Assembly (NCBI RefSeq): GCF_900142765.1
Contig: NZ_FRCB01000008.1
Span: 119,104 to 183,103 of the forward strand
Direction of reading: 5' to 3'
Length of the DNA stretch: 64,000 nucleotides
DNA from: Roseovarius litoreus
Lineage (GTDB): Bacteria > Pseudomonadota > Alphaproteobacteria > Rhodobacterales > Rhodobacteraceae
Part shown: positions 45,084-53,545 of the stretch, in pieces
Numbering within the stretch: position 1 is the stretch's first letter
Layout of the letters: every line of letters begins with the position of its first letter
The notes under the pieces: model-generated
What the model was told of the DNA's origin: nothing
Seen by the model: only the letters and a program-made list of their open reading frames with translations
The model's database searches: none
Position numbers and translations under genes: made by a program

Positions 45084-45525
45084 ATTTCCTATGCGCTGCG
45101 TGATTCAAGGCTCCGAAGCCGGAGCAAAAACATGAGCTGGCTGACCGCAAACCCATCGCCGAACGCAAAGCCGATGACATTTCTACTTGGCTGAAACATA
45201 CTTCGCAGAAGCGTTCGAGCACGCAAAGATTGCCAAGGCAGTAATCACGGCGGCTGCGAAGCACGAGAAGTTCGGGTTGCCCCTAAAGGAAGCTCGACAG
45301 GCGCTTGCCCGGTTGCTGTTTTCGTCTCCGTATGAGCAGGCGCGAGATTTTGATAGGGAGCGGTGACTACTTCACGCCTTATCGCTGGACCAGCGGTCCG
45401 TTTTAGAAAGACCTCGGGTAGCAACTTACTCCCCTTAAAAAGAAGTGGCGCCAATTCGGCATCGCAGTCTGCCGATCGTGCCTGATCCGCAGGGAGAATT
45501 TATTCGGTTCAAGATACCGCGGCAC
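45084..45525. other. Decayed region without recognised gene
   Basis: Short plus-strand fragments such as AKIAKAVITAAAKHEKFGLPLKEARQ look like former coding sequence but match no family I know. The region is bounded by the ABC ATPase remnant and the IS630 left end, and its reading frames are broken by many stops. Confidence 0.4.
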
Positions 45526-46580
45526 TTAAGCATCCGACTGAAAAGCTGAATCGCGAGGGCTTCCCATAGCTGCTGATCTGCGATTCATCCTGTTTGGGAG
45601 GATTGATCATGTCAGCACCTTTGCCGGCTGCGCTGCGGGCGCGATTTCAGACGTTGATTGAGGAAGGGTTAAGCGGGCGCGCGGCTGCGTTGCGTTTGAA
45701 GCTTTCGCCTGCCACCGGGGCACGTTGGGGTCTTGCGATCCGGCGCACTGGGCAGGCAAGGGCCGCGCCTCAAGGTCGGCCTCGCGGTAGGGGCAAGCTT
45801 GATCCACATCGCTCCTTTCTGATCGGACTGATTGATCAGGACGGCGACATGACCATGCCCGAACTAGCCGGTGCGCTGGCAGATGCGACCGGCGTTCAGG
45901 CGCACCCGGATGCGATTGGCCGGTTCTTACGCAAGCTCGGATTTACGTATAAAAAAGACGTTGGTCGCGACCGAGCGACGCCGCGCAAGGGTAAGAAAGC
46001 AACGCGACGATTGGATCAAGCACCGCCTGCCAGCCGTCCCGGCCAGACCGGACCACGTTGTCTTTATTGACGAAACCTCAGTCAAAACCAACCTGAGCCG
46101 CCAACGAGGCTGGTCACAGCGGGGTGAACGACTGGTCATGGATGCGCCCTTCGGATCATGGGGGACACAGACCTTCATCGCGGGTCTTGGCGCGGGGCAC
46201 TGATCGCTCCGTGGGTCATCAAAGGTGCGATGGATGGCGAAGCCTTCGCCGCTTATGTCTCACAAGTCCTCGCCCCTGTACTGGAGCCGGGCACCGTCGT
46301 CATCCTGGACAACCTCGCCACACACAAGAATGCCGCTGCCGCCAAAGCCATGCGCAAAGCCGGATGCTGGTTCTTGTTCTTGCCGCCATACAGCCCCGAT
46401 CTGAACCCGATCGAGATGGCGTTCTCGAAACTTAAAGCACACCTGCGCAGGATCGGTGCTCGAACCTTCACCGACATGTTCGCTGCCCTCGCGGAAATCT
46501 GCGATCTCTTCTCCCCGGAGGAGTGCTGGAACTACTTCAAGGCTGCCGGATATGTCTCAGGTTAAAAGCCGGATGCTTTA
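45526..46580 (+). mobile_element. IS630-family insertion sequence
   Basis: About 1055 bases, the expected length for the family. The outer ends carry taa(a)gcatccg on the left (45527 on) and its inverse, cggatgcttta, on the right (to 46580), with the TA dinucleotide typical of IS630 targets. It contains one transposase spread over more than one frame. The right inverted repeat supplies the last codons and stop of the ferredoxin reductase gene. Confidence 0.75.
45609..46565 (+). pseudogene. IS630-family transposase, frame-disrupted
   Basis: Residues of the helix-turn-helix part (LSGRAAALRLKLSPATGARWG) are in the first frame, the catalytic first part (HVVFIDETSVKTNL) in a second, and the rest (VVILDNLATHKN, PPYSPDLNPIEMAFSKLKAHLRRIGARTF) back in the first. 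The DDE triad Asp, Asp and Glu is all present. The first shift falls at an A-run (TAT AAA AAA GAC, about 45948-45960) and could be programmed; the second, near 46195, looks like a one-base loss. The copy is probably inactive. Confidence 0.75.
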
Positions 46581-47803
46581 GTTTGTGGCGCTGCGGCTGT
46601 TACGAGGAGATCCCGGAGGTCTGTGTTGGGATCCTGGACAAGCCGGGGATCGACCGTTTGGCCTGCCTCGATGATGCGCTTAGCGGCCATATAGGCACGC
46701 GGGTCGTTCACGGCGTCGACGGCCAGAAGCTGATCGCCTTTGTAGTACCAAATGGAGGTTGAAATGCATTTACCGGATCGCTCAACCACACGGTCGTATC
46801 CCGAGTTCAGCCCGGCGATTTGAAGCTTGACGTCATACTGGTCTGACCAGAACCAAGGCTTGGCGATATAAGGAAGACCGGCGCCAAGCATGTTCACCGC
46901 GACACATTCAGCGTGATCGATTGCATGTCCGACGCTTTCAAGCCGGATCTGCATGTCTTTGTAAGGAAACGAAGCGCAGTCACCGGCGGCCCAGATCGCC
47001 CGATCGGACGTTCGACCCAGTTCATCCGTCCATATGCCGTTGTCGATCGCAATACCGGCCCTTTCGGCGAGGCCGGTGGCCGGTGACACACCCACCCCGA
47101 CAAGCACGAAGTCAGTCTCGAGCTCCCGTCCATCGTTCAGGACTGCGCCCTTAACTGTGCCGCTACCAAGAAGGCGGTCCAGACTGGTGCCTTCAAGCAG
47201 TCGAACACCATAGGACTTGTGAAGTGTGCGGAAGTAATTCGAGGTTTCCGGCGCGGCGACCCGCTGCAGGATACGCGGCGCCGCCTCCACAAGCGTCACC
47301 TCAAGCCCGAGGCTCGCTGCGACCGCGGCCGCTTCAAGCCCGATGTATCCGCCTCCGACGATCAGAAGCCTGCGGCCCGCGACGAATTCGGCCGCCATCG
47401 CATCGATATCGGCAAGGCCGCGCATCACGTAGACGCCTCGGAGACTGCCCCCGATCAGTGCCGGCAGACGCCTCGGAACGGAGCCGGTCGTCAGTGCAAG
47501 CTGGCTGTAGGCGAGAGTTGCACCTCCAACCTTGAGGAGCCTCGCAGCCGGATCGATCTCGGTCACCCGGTCGCCAAGGCGAAGATCAATATCCTGGCTG
47601 GCGTAGAAGCTCTCCGGCCTGAGAAAAAGGCGCTCGCGTTCCATGTCACCCTTGAGATAGGCCTTTGACAACGGCGGTCGTTGATAGGGGGGGACGCGCT
47701 CGCCGCAGATAAGTGTAAGCCGACCACTATAGCCGGCCTCTCTAAGCTTCGCCACGAGCGCGGCGCCCGCTTGACCTCCACCGATCACGACAATGCCAGT
47801 CAT
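46562..47803 (-). CDS. Ferredoxin reductase, FAD/NAD(P)-dependent
   Basis: A 413-residue reductase of the rubredoxin/putidaredoxin-reductase type that passes electrons from NAD(P)H to the ferredoxin encoded upstream. FAD and NAD motifs are seen as VVIGGGQAGAAL at residue 5 and LLIVGGGYIGLEAAAVAASLG near 145, plus the IWAAGDCASF motif near 270. The P450 in the island is the probable final acceptor. The last codons, KASGF and the stop, come from the IS630 right inverted repeat, so the original C-terminus is lost; only a few residues are affected and the main folds are complete. Confidence 0.9.
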   Translation of the reverse strand: MTGIVVIGGGQAGAALVAKLREAGYSGRLTLICGERVPPYQRPPLSKAYLKGDMERERLFLRPESFYASQDIDLRLGDRVTEIDPAARLLKVGGATLAYSQLALTTGSVPRRLPALIGGSLRGVYVMRGLADIDAMAAEFVAGRRLLIVGGGYIGLEAAAVAASLGLEVTLVEAAPRILQRVAAPETSNYFRTLHKSYGVRLLEGTSLDRLLGSGTVKGAVLNDGRELETDFVLVGVGVSPATGLAERAGIAIDNGIWTDELGRTSDRAIWAAGDCASFPYKDMQIRLESVGHAIDHAECVAVNMLGAGLPYIAKPWFWSDQYDVKLQIAGLNSGYDRVVERSGKCISTSIWYYKGDQLLAVDAVNDPRAYMAAKRIIEAGQTVDPRLVQDPNTDLRDLLVTAAAPQTKASGF

Positions 47804-47885
47804 TGCAGGTTCCGCTCCTTTGTTACTTCTCGCAGTCTGTTTTAAAAGGTAAAGTCGGGAGACGGTCGGCGCCGTTTGGCGCCCA

Positions 47886-48218
<333 letters not shown>

Positions 48219-48334
48219 TCAGAGCTTTTTGGTCAGTTCTGGCACTGCCATGAATAGGTCGGCGCCTCTTCGTCTTTGTATATCGCGACCATGATTTTGC
48301 TATCCTTCATACCTGCAAGGTGCTGGATCGCTCC
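48219..48334 (-). pseudogene. Electron-transfer flavoprotein alpha subunit (etfA) C-terminal remnant
   Basis: The minus strand encodes [25 protein letters not shown], the well-conserved FAD-binding end of EtfA, then, after a deletion and frame change, AVPELTKKL and a stop, which is the normal EtfA C-terminus. The loop between these parts, about 15 residues in intact EtfA, is missing. No other etfA or etfB sequence is in the window. Confidence 0.85.
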
Positions 48335-48430
48335 CGAATAGCGGATAGTGACATCCGCGGCGCTTACCGCCGTTGTGCCTACAGCCAGCGCCACAGCGGC
48401 TGCGAAGCCTTTTCTTGCAAGTGAACTCAT
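48233..48430 (-). CDS. Chimeric ORF: TRAP signal peptide fused to etfA remnant
   Basis: A 65-codon open frame starts with [21 protein letters not shown] (the duplicated DctP signal peptide, with its GGGGGAAGGAC ribosome site) and continues into the etfA fragment before stopping at 48233. It is a product of recombination, not a functional protein by any known family. It might be expressed as a leader peptide ahead of the ferredoxin gene. Confidence 0.6.
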   Translation of the reverse strand: MSSLARKGFAAAVALAVGTTAVSAADVTIRYSGAIQHLAGMKDSKIMVAIYKDEEAPTYSWQCQN

Positions 48431-48542
48431 GTCCTTCCCCCTCTTAAAGTTCATTCGATATTTGTTGGAAACTCGCTTTCAAATGGTGCCACCTCGCCCT
48501 TGGCCCGTAAGTCCCCGGGTCGAGGGACACGCAGTTGTTTCA
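48335..48542 (-). repeat. 208-bp duplication, copy B (upstream of ferredoxin/reductase genes)
   Basis: Near-identical to 44250-44457 in the same orientation: about 17 mismatches, no gaps. It carries the dctP signal-peptide codons and upstream leader. Its outer edge coincides with the start of the IS21 remnant, which suggests that the element took part in the rearrangement. It likely supplies transcription and translation signals to the ferredoxin/reductase genes. Confidence 0.9.
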
Positions 48543-48667
48543 TGTCAATGAGCGTTCACAACTGACCCGCTTTCAGCATTTAAAATTGACCAACCTATGC
48601 GGTGCAAAGCCCCCAGGCGGACGCCTTCATATAGCGAGTCCCTCTGGGTGCTTTGCTGTTGTGACGT

Positions 48668-49399
48668 TCATGTTGTTCTGCGTAGCTTGCTTTGCGCGAA
48701 CCGGTATGACGTATTGCCGGTTTCGATAATGGTGCAATGATGTGTGGCGCAATCCAGAAGCGCGGTTGTCATCTTGGCACCGTAGAAGACCGAGACCCAC
48801 TCGCGGAACTCCAGATTGGTGGTGATAATGACGCTGGTCTTCTCTTAGAGCTTACTGACCAGATGGATCAGCAATGCTCCGACGGACTTTGGGAACGTGA
48901 TGTAGCCCAGCTCGTCGATGATGACGCAGTCCAAGGCCGAGAGCGATCGGATGATCTTCCCGGTAGTGCCCTCGGCCTGTTCCTTGATCAGAGCGTTGAT
49001 CAGATCGACGGTGTTTAAGAAGCGCGCCTTCTTACCGCTGTTGAGCAAAGTGGTTCCCAAAGCGATGGCGATATGGGTTTTGCCGGTGCCGGTCTCCCCC
49101 ACCAGAATGAGGTTTTGCGCTTCCTCGGTAAACTGGCCTGAATGAAACGGCTCGATCGGGGTCTGGGTGACCGTGGCGGCGGTGTAATCGAAGGTGGCGA
49201 AGTCCTGGTGATGGGCGAACTTCGCAATCCTCATTTGATACTGGATGGATCACACCCGGCGCTCTACAGTCTCAGCGTAGACCAGTTGCTTTATCGTAGT
49301 GGCCAGACTTGGTGGCTTGCGCGCGGACAACAGATCACGGGCGTAAGCTGCCATTCCTTGCGGCCTTAGAGCGGTCAGTTGGTCCATCAGGGCATTCAT
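48668..49399 (-). pseudogene. istB: IS21-family helper ATPase IstB, pseudogene
   Basis: Full-length IstB (244 codons): N-terminal LLSARKPPSLATTIKQLVYAE, Walker A GETGTGKTHIAIALG, Walker B (CVIIDELGYITFP), then [13 protein letters not shown], and the YRFAQS end. Two in-frame stops interrupt it, one TGA in ETVERRV before SIQYQMRIAKF (about 49255) and one TAA after LVSKL (near 48845). The start overlaps the istA stop as in active elements. Confidence 0.85.
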
Positions 49400-49869
49400 G
49401 CAGCAGCCTCCTGGGCAGAGCACAACTTCTCATAGCTTTTGCAATCAGCTTCGGGCCGCAAGGTTAGCTGCGGATAAGCGTAAGCGTCGTTGAGAGGCTT
49501 GATGATCGGCTCCACCAACTGGTTAATCAGGTTGATAAGGGCGGGCAGGCGCAGGGTGTTTTGTTCCACCGCTAGTTCGCAGGCTATCTCGACCACCTCG
49601 ATCCCGTGATCTTGGGCCAGCAGAAGCAATTCGACGAACTGCCGCTCCCCACCTTCGCCGGTCATGTAATGCTCCGTGGTCCGATGCATGGCCTCAGGCA
49701 GTTGCCCGTCCACAAAAAGGGGGCGCCGTCGCTTAGCGCGCCAGGTTTGAGATCCAGCAGCAGCACGTAATGCCACGATTCAAAATAGCTGAGTTTGCGG
49801 GTGAAGCGACACTTGTGCTCGGCGATCACATCTTGGCCCGACACCAACACGATCCGGCCGGCATACGAC
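49396..49869 (-). pseudogene. istA: IS21-family transposase IstA C-terminal fragment
   Basis: The last third of IstA is visible: RIVLVSGQDVIAEHKCRFTR, a frameshift near 49730, then GNCLRP..., LPALINLINQLVEP and PQLTLRPEADCKSYEKL. The DDE region is gone. Without it the element cannot move itself. Confidence 0.8.
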
Positions 49870-49992
49870 CCCCTAAATGGCCTACCTTAGACGGAAAATT
49901 CTCATTCTAACTGGTCCAATGTTCTAGGAGGGTATCAATACCGATGTTTTGCGCGTGCCTCTAGAGCCACGACCCGCGTGGCGCAACGACCA

Positions 49993-50826
49993 TCAGGCCA
50001 CACCCTGCTTGGCGCTGTCGCCCACCCGGCCGATCCCGCGATTGCTCCATTTGGTCAGATACCACACGAGCAATTCGCGCTGGCTGGCAATGCGCAGGCG
50101 CGCATAGGCGCGCTTGCGGTAGGTCATCACGCTCTCCTTGCCGATCCCGAGGTCCAGCGCGATCCCGCAGGTCGACAGCCCGTAGAGAATGCGTGCGCAT
50201 ACCTCGCCCTCCCGCTTTGACAGGCTGCCATCGCCCGAGACGCAACCTTCAATCTTGTCGAGGCAGGACAGCGCCGGAACAAGATCTGGCTTTTCGAGTG
50301 TGAGGGCCGCGTGCCGCGACATGGCCGCGACGAGAAATTCTGTCGCATCCTTCAGCCATTGGAGCGCAGGGGGGCTGATCGGGTCGTTGCCTGGCCCTCG
50401 CAGGATGCAGATGCTGAACACGTCTTTGTTTCGGCGCGCCGAAAACAGAGCCCCTTCGCAGGGCCGCTGGCCAACCGTGCCCTCACCCGGCCCATCGAGA
50501 TTGACTGTTCGGAAGGTTTCGGTACTCACTGCCTCCTGTGCCGACATGGAGCTGCGGTTGACGACATAGCGCACATGGTTGCGAACACGTTCCTCCTGGC
50601 CGGCGGGAAGCGCGCCCTCCGCGCCGAGTTCAACCAGCTCGCAGCCGCTCTTGCGGTAGAGCGAGCAGTAATCCACCCCAACACTTGCCGACATGATGGC
50701 GAAAATCTTCGATGGGAATTCCGGCTCTCCGATGGCGCTCACGATGCTTGCCAGTTCAACGGGTGCGAAAGAGCCATGGCTGACTCCATAGTTGCTCGAC
50801 ATGCAAGAAGACTGCACTGCGTTCAT
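49993..50826 (-). CDS. LuxR-type transcriptional regulator
   Basis: A 277-residue regulator whose C-terminal HTH is of the LuxR/GerE type (LSKREGEVCARILYGL, then CGIALDLGIGKESVMTYRKRAYARL at about 215-255). The N-terminal 200 residues contain no recognised autoinducer or response-regulator domain and may be an aromatic-effector domain. The ATG follows GGGAGGAATTC. It is the only regulator between the ferredoxin genes and the SnoaL/hmgA cluster and is a candidate activator for the island. Confidence 0.85.
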   Translation of the reverse strand: MNAVQSSCMSSNYGVSHGSFAPVELASIVSAIGEPEFPSKIFAIMSASVGVDYCSLYRKSGCELVELGAEGALPAGQEERVRNHVRYVVNRSSMSAQEAVSTETFRTVNLDGPGEGTVGQRPCEGALFSARRNKDVFSICILRGPGNDPISPPALQWLKDATEFLVAAMSRHAALTLEKPDLVPALSCLDKIEGCVSGDGSLSKREGEVCARILYGLSTCGIALDLGIGKESVMTYRKRAYARLRIASQRELLVWYLTKWSNRGIGRVGDSAKQGVA

Positions 50827-51280
50827 GAATTCCTCCCTAAAAAACGGACGCTACGGTCGTTTCGAACCTCAAATTAGTTACATTTTGTAAATTATTCAAA
50901 TAGTAAACGTTGCTTGAAATATTAAAATTTTTTTGTTTATATTCATAACTTTATGTTTTGAATACATGAGAAACGTGCAATGCACTTCGTCTTCTTGACT
51001 TGAATCAAGGACTGCGCCGGTGATCGATTGATTCGCTTGACCGAGCCGGGTCTCTTGCCCCCTTGGGTCCTGCCTGCGCGCAACCATGAGCGGGGATAAT
51101 AATTGATCCCGGATTTGCCCAGCTTTCCGTGGATTTCTGGCCACTCTTGTGGCGTGCCTATGCGGCATCCCTGCGTGCGACCGGTCCGCATGAGCGCCGG
51201 TCTACTTGCCGACACCACGAAATCCGGGTGCGACGACCGAGAAACTACGGGCAGCGCCGCCCTCCTAAAGGAAACAATGC
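50827..51280. other. AT-rich intergenic region
   Basis: The first 120 bases (50870-50990) are very AT-rich and should hold the promoter of the LuxR gene. The remainder contains no family match. AAAGGAAACA near 51266 is the ribosome site of the next gene. Confidence 0.5.
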
Positions 51281-51724
51281 ATGATAGGCGCAGATGAGAT
51301 GACACCGAAGGATGAGCACGAAGTGGTTGTGCTGAGATGGTTCACCAGCCTGATGAGACAGGATCTCGACGCCTTCGCGGACCTACTGGCCGAGGATGCG
51401 GTTCAGGAGATGCCCTTCGGCAAACTGCTCGAAGTCGCGGGGTCCGATACTGAGTGGGCGGGCAAGGACGGGATCATATCCTATTTCCGTAAGGCTATTC
51501 CCGGTCGGCGCATCCACATCTTCATCATCAAGGAATTCCATCGAACGGCGGACCCGGAGGTGATCATCGTCGAGGCGCATTGCCGCTTGGATGTTGTGGC
51601 TGTAGGCAAAGTCTGCGACAAAAATTACGTTATGCTCGACAAGCTGCGCGATGGGAAGAGCGCCGTGTTCCGGGAAGATTATATCCCGAGAGTGCTGAGC
51701 GAGGTGTTCGGCAGAAATTCCTGA
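51281..51724 (+). CDS. SnoaL-like NTF2-fold protein
   Basis: A 147-residue protein resembling nuclear-transport-factor-2/SnoaL fold members, which include small isomerases and hydratases acting on aromatic compounds. EVVVLRWFTSLMRQDLDAFADLLAEDAVQEMPFG at residues 14-47 is the family N-terminal region. A decayed relative is at 36005-36462, next to the P450 gene. The start at 51281 follows AAGGAAAC. Function inferred: a modest catalyst or accessory protein in the P450 pathway. Confidence 0.75.
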   Translation: MIGADEMTPKDEHEVVVLRWFTSLMRQDLDAFADLLAEDAVQEMPFGKLLEVAGSDTEWAGKDGIISYFRKAIPGRRIHIFIIKEFHRTADPEVIIVEAHCRLDVVAVGKVCDKNYVMLDKLRDGKSAVFREDYIPRVLSEVFGRNS

Positions 51725-51763
51725 GGCGCCGGCGGTGCAGGCAGCCGCGCCACTCCGCTCAGG

Positions 51764-52438
51764 TCAACCTTCCCGCAGCAGCGGCGGCAGCCCGGGCCTC
51801 GCCCGGCAGGGCTCGATGGGAGCGAGCGGCAACCGCGCGAGCCGCGCAACAGGGCCTCCCCGCAATTGTGCCGCACTGTCCAGAAGCGCCCCGCCGGCAC
51901 GCCGCGCCGCCGCATCTGGATAGCGCAGGATGAGCGCGAGGCTCGGCATCTCGAGGCCGCTCGTCACGCTGAAATTGCCCAGCACCTGCCCTCCAACCTC
52001 TGCCAGCGCGGGGCTCAGATGCTCAGACACTAGCGCCACCGCCTCGGGCACCGTGCCCGGGACAAGGCTGAGACGGACCAGCTCGTCGGCAGGTGCATCG
52101 CTTCGAACGTCCTCGCCCGGCCTGATCTCCACAAATGGCACGCCCATCGCGATCTCGACCCGCTCCACCAGTTCCGAGCCTGCATTGGTCCGGCTCCGGG
52201 TCTCGTGCCAGTCGGGGTCGGCGTAGAAACCTGTCCAGCAAGCTGCAGCGCTCTCGTGGCTGTCATGAGCCATGATATAGGCGATCCGCGGCAGGCCCTC
52301 ACCTGCTTCCACGAACCACGCCCCGGCGATGGGCACACCGTTGCCTTTGAAAATGCGCGTTAGATCTTGGACCATCCGCGCGCGCATGTCTTCCCCGCGT
52401 CCCTGGGCGACGTTGTAGAATCTCATCTCGAAATGCAT
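51764..52438 (-). CDS. NIPSNAP family protein
   Basis: A 224-residue protein with NIPSNAP (dimeric alpha/beta barrel) features: MHFEMRFYNVAQGRGEDMRARM at the start and GAWFVEAGEGLPRIAYIMAHDSHESA after, with a second copy of the domain in the C-terminal half. The ATG at 52438 follows GGAGG; longer frames upstream are unsupported. NIPSNAP proteins occur beside aromatic degradation genes with no clear catalytic role. It is the gene just downstream of maiA. Confidence 0.75.
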   Translation of the reverse strand: MHFEMRFYNVAQGRGEDMRARMVQDLTRIFKGNGVPIAGAWFVEAGEGLPRIAYIMAHDSHESAAACWTGFYADPDWHETRSRTNAGSELVERVEIAMGVPFVEIRPGEDVRSDAPADELVRLSLVPGTVPEAVALVSEHLSPALAEVGGQVLGNFSVTSGLEMPSLALILRYPDAAARRAGGALLDSAAQLRGGPVARLARLPLAPIEPCRARPGLPPLLREG

Positions 52439-52475
52439 GGGGCGAGCCTCCATTCTGTAAACTTGCCTAGAAATG

Positions 52476-53132
52476 TCAGCCTGGGCAATCGGGCTGACGC
52501 AACGGGTGCGCTTTCTGGAAAGCCGGATGCGCCATGGCCACCTCGTGCCGCGCAACGACGCGCGGGAACTTCCCAAGCGGGCAGTCGAACCGCTCCGCGT
52601 TGAACATGTGCCCGGCGAGACAGATATCTGCGAGAGAGGGCACATCACCGAAGCAGAAGGCGCCCGGCCCTGCCTTGTGCAGCATCGCCTCGCAAGCGGC
52701 CAGCCCTTCAGCCATCCAGTGGCGATACCAGGTCATCCGCGCCCCAGAGGCGATGCCCAACTCTCCCTCCAAGTATTTCAGGACACGCAGGTTGTTAAGC
52801 GGATGGGTGTCGACGGCAATGACATTGCAGAAGGCGCGCACCCGGGCGCGCTCGGGCACTCCTTGAGGCAGCAATGCGAGTCCATCCGGAAAAGCTTCGT
52901 CGATATATTCCATGATCGCCATGGATTGCGAGAGTGTCAGGTCCCCGTCCCTGTAGATCGGCACCAGCCCCTGCGGGTTGAGTTCGCGGAAGGCCGCTTC
53001 GCGGTGCTCTCCCGTCAGGAGGTTTACCGGCGCGATCGTGTAATTCACGCCCTTCAGGTTGAGGGCTATCCGCACACGGTAAGCCGCGGTGGAACGGTAG
53101 TAACTGAAGAGAACCGGCACCGGGTCTGTCAT
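52476..53132 (-). CDS. maiA: Maleylacetoacetate isomerase (zeta-class GST)
   Basis: A 218-residue protein of the zeta GST family, converting maleylacetoacetate to fumarylacetoacetate with glutathione. SYYRSTAAYRVRIALNLKG near residue 10 includes the catalytic SSxxxxR-type motif (Ser and Arg), and the NPQGLVPIY and QSMAIMEYIDE motifs bind glutathione. It is between the NIPSNAP gene and hmgA. With HmgA and FahA it completes the lower homogentisate pathway. Confidence 0.93.
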   Translation of the reverse strand: MTDPVPVLFSYYRSTAAYRVRIALNLKGVNYTIAPVNLLTGEHREAAFRELNPQGLVPIYRDGDLTLSQSMAIMEYIDEAFPDGLALLPQGVPERARVRAFCNVIAVDTHPLNNLRVLKYLEGELGIASGARMTWYRHWMAEGLAACEAMLHKAGPGAFCFGDVPSLADICLAGHMFNAERFDCPLGKFPRVVARHEVAMAHPAFQKAHPLRQPDCPG

Positions 53133-53289
53133 CCTTCTTGCACCTCGCTCTGATCGATTCATCGCGCGATCCGGAGGGACATGGCCCACCTGCCGCACGC
53201 CCATGCTAGCCCCGACCTGGCCCGACGGGCTGCCCCCTCGTACGGTGACAGGGGCGCACGGCAAGAGGTCAGTGCCGCCTGAAAGGCAG

Positions 53290-53500
53290 CAACGGCCAAA
53301 ACGCGAAAAACTCAGCTTGCGCGCCGTCAAGTCTCAGGCGCTCTCGAATTCCTTCTCTTGAAACCAGGAGGCATGAAAGGCCGGGCTCCGGCAGGGTGAG
53401 CAGCTCAAGCCGCGTCTCCTCGCACCCGCCATAACGGTGCATACGCACAGCGCGAACGGTCTGGCTTGCGATGGCCTCACCTGCGCCAAAAAGCGGGGCC
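53290..53500 (-). pseudogene. Possible quinone oxidoreductase N-terminal remnant
   Basis: The minus strand encodes VRAVRMHRYGGCEETRLELLTLPEPG, which looks like the N-terminus of a zinc-independent quinone oxidoreductase (MRAVRMHRYGG pattern). The sequence that follows is not clearly homologous, and no longer open frame supports it. This assignment is weak; the region could be non-coding. Confidence 0.3.
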
Positions 53501-53545
53501 ACCCGTTTCCAAAGCGGCCCCAGTTAAGCTCTTCGCAGGTCCGCA

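Larger units (their letters stand above)
48543..49870 (-). mobile_element. IS21-family insertion sequence remnant
   Basis: Contains a dead istB and the 3' part of istA, both on the minus strand. The left end starts with tgtcaatgagcgttcacaac and a repeated ..aaaattgacc unit typical of IS21 ends. The istA 5' half and the opposite inverted repeat are missing. It separates the ferredoxin operon from the LuxR regulator. Confidence 0.8.
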
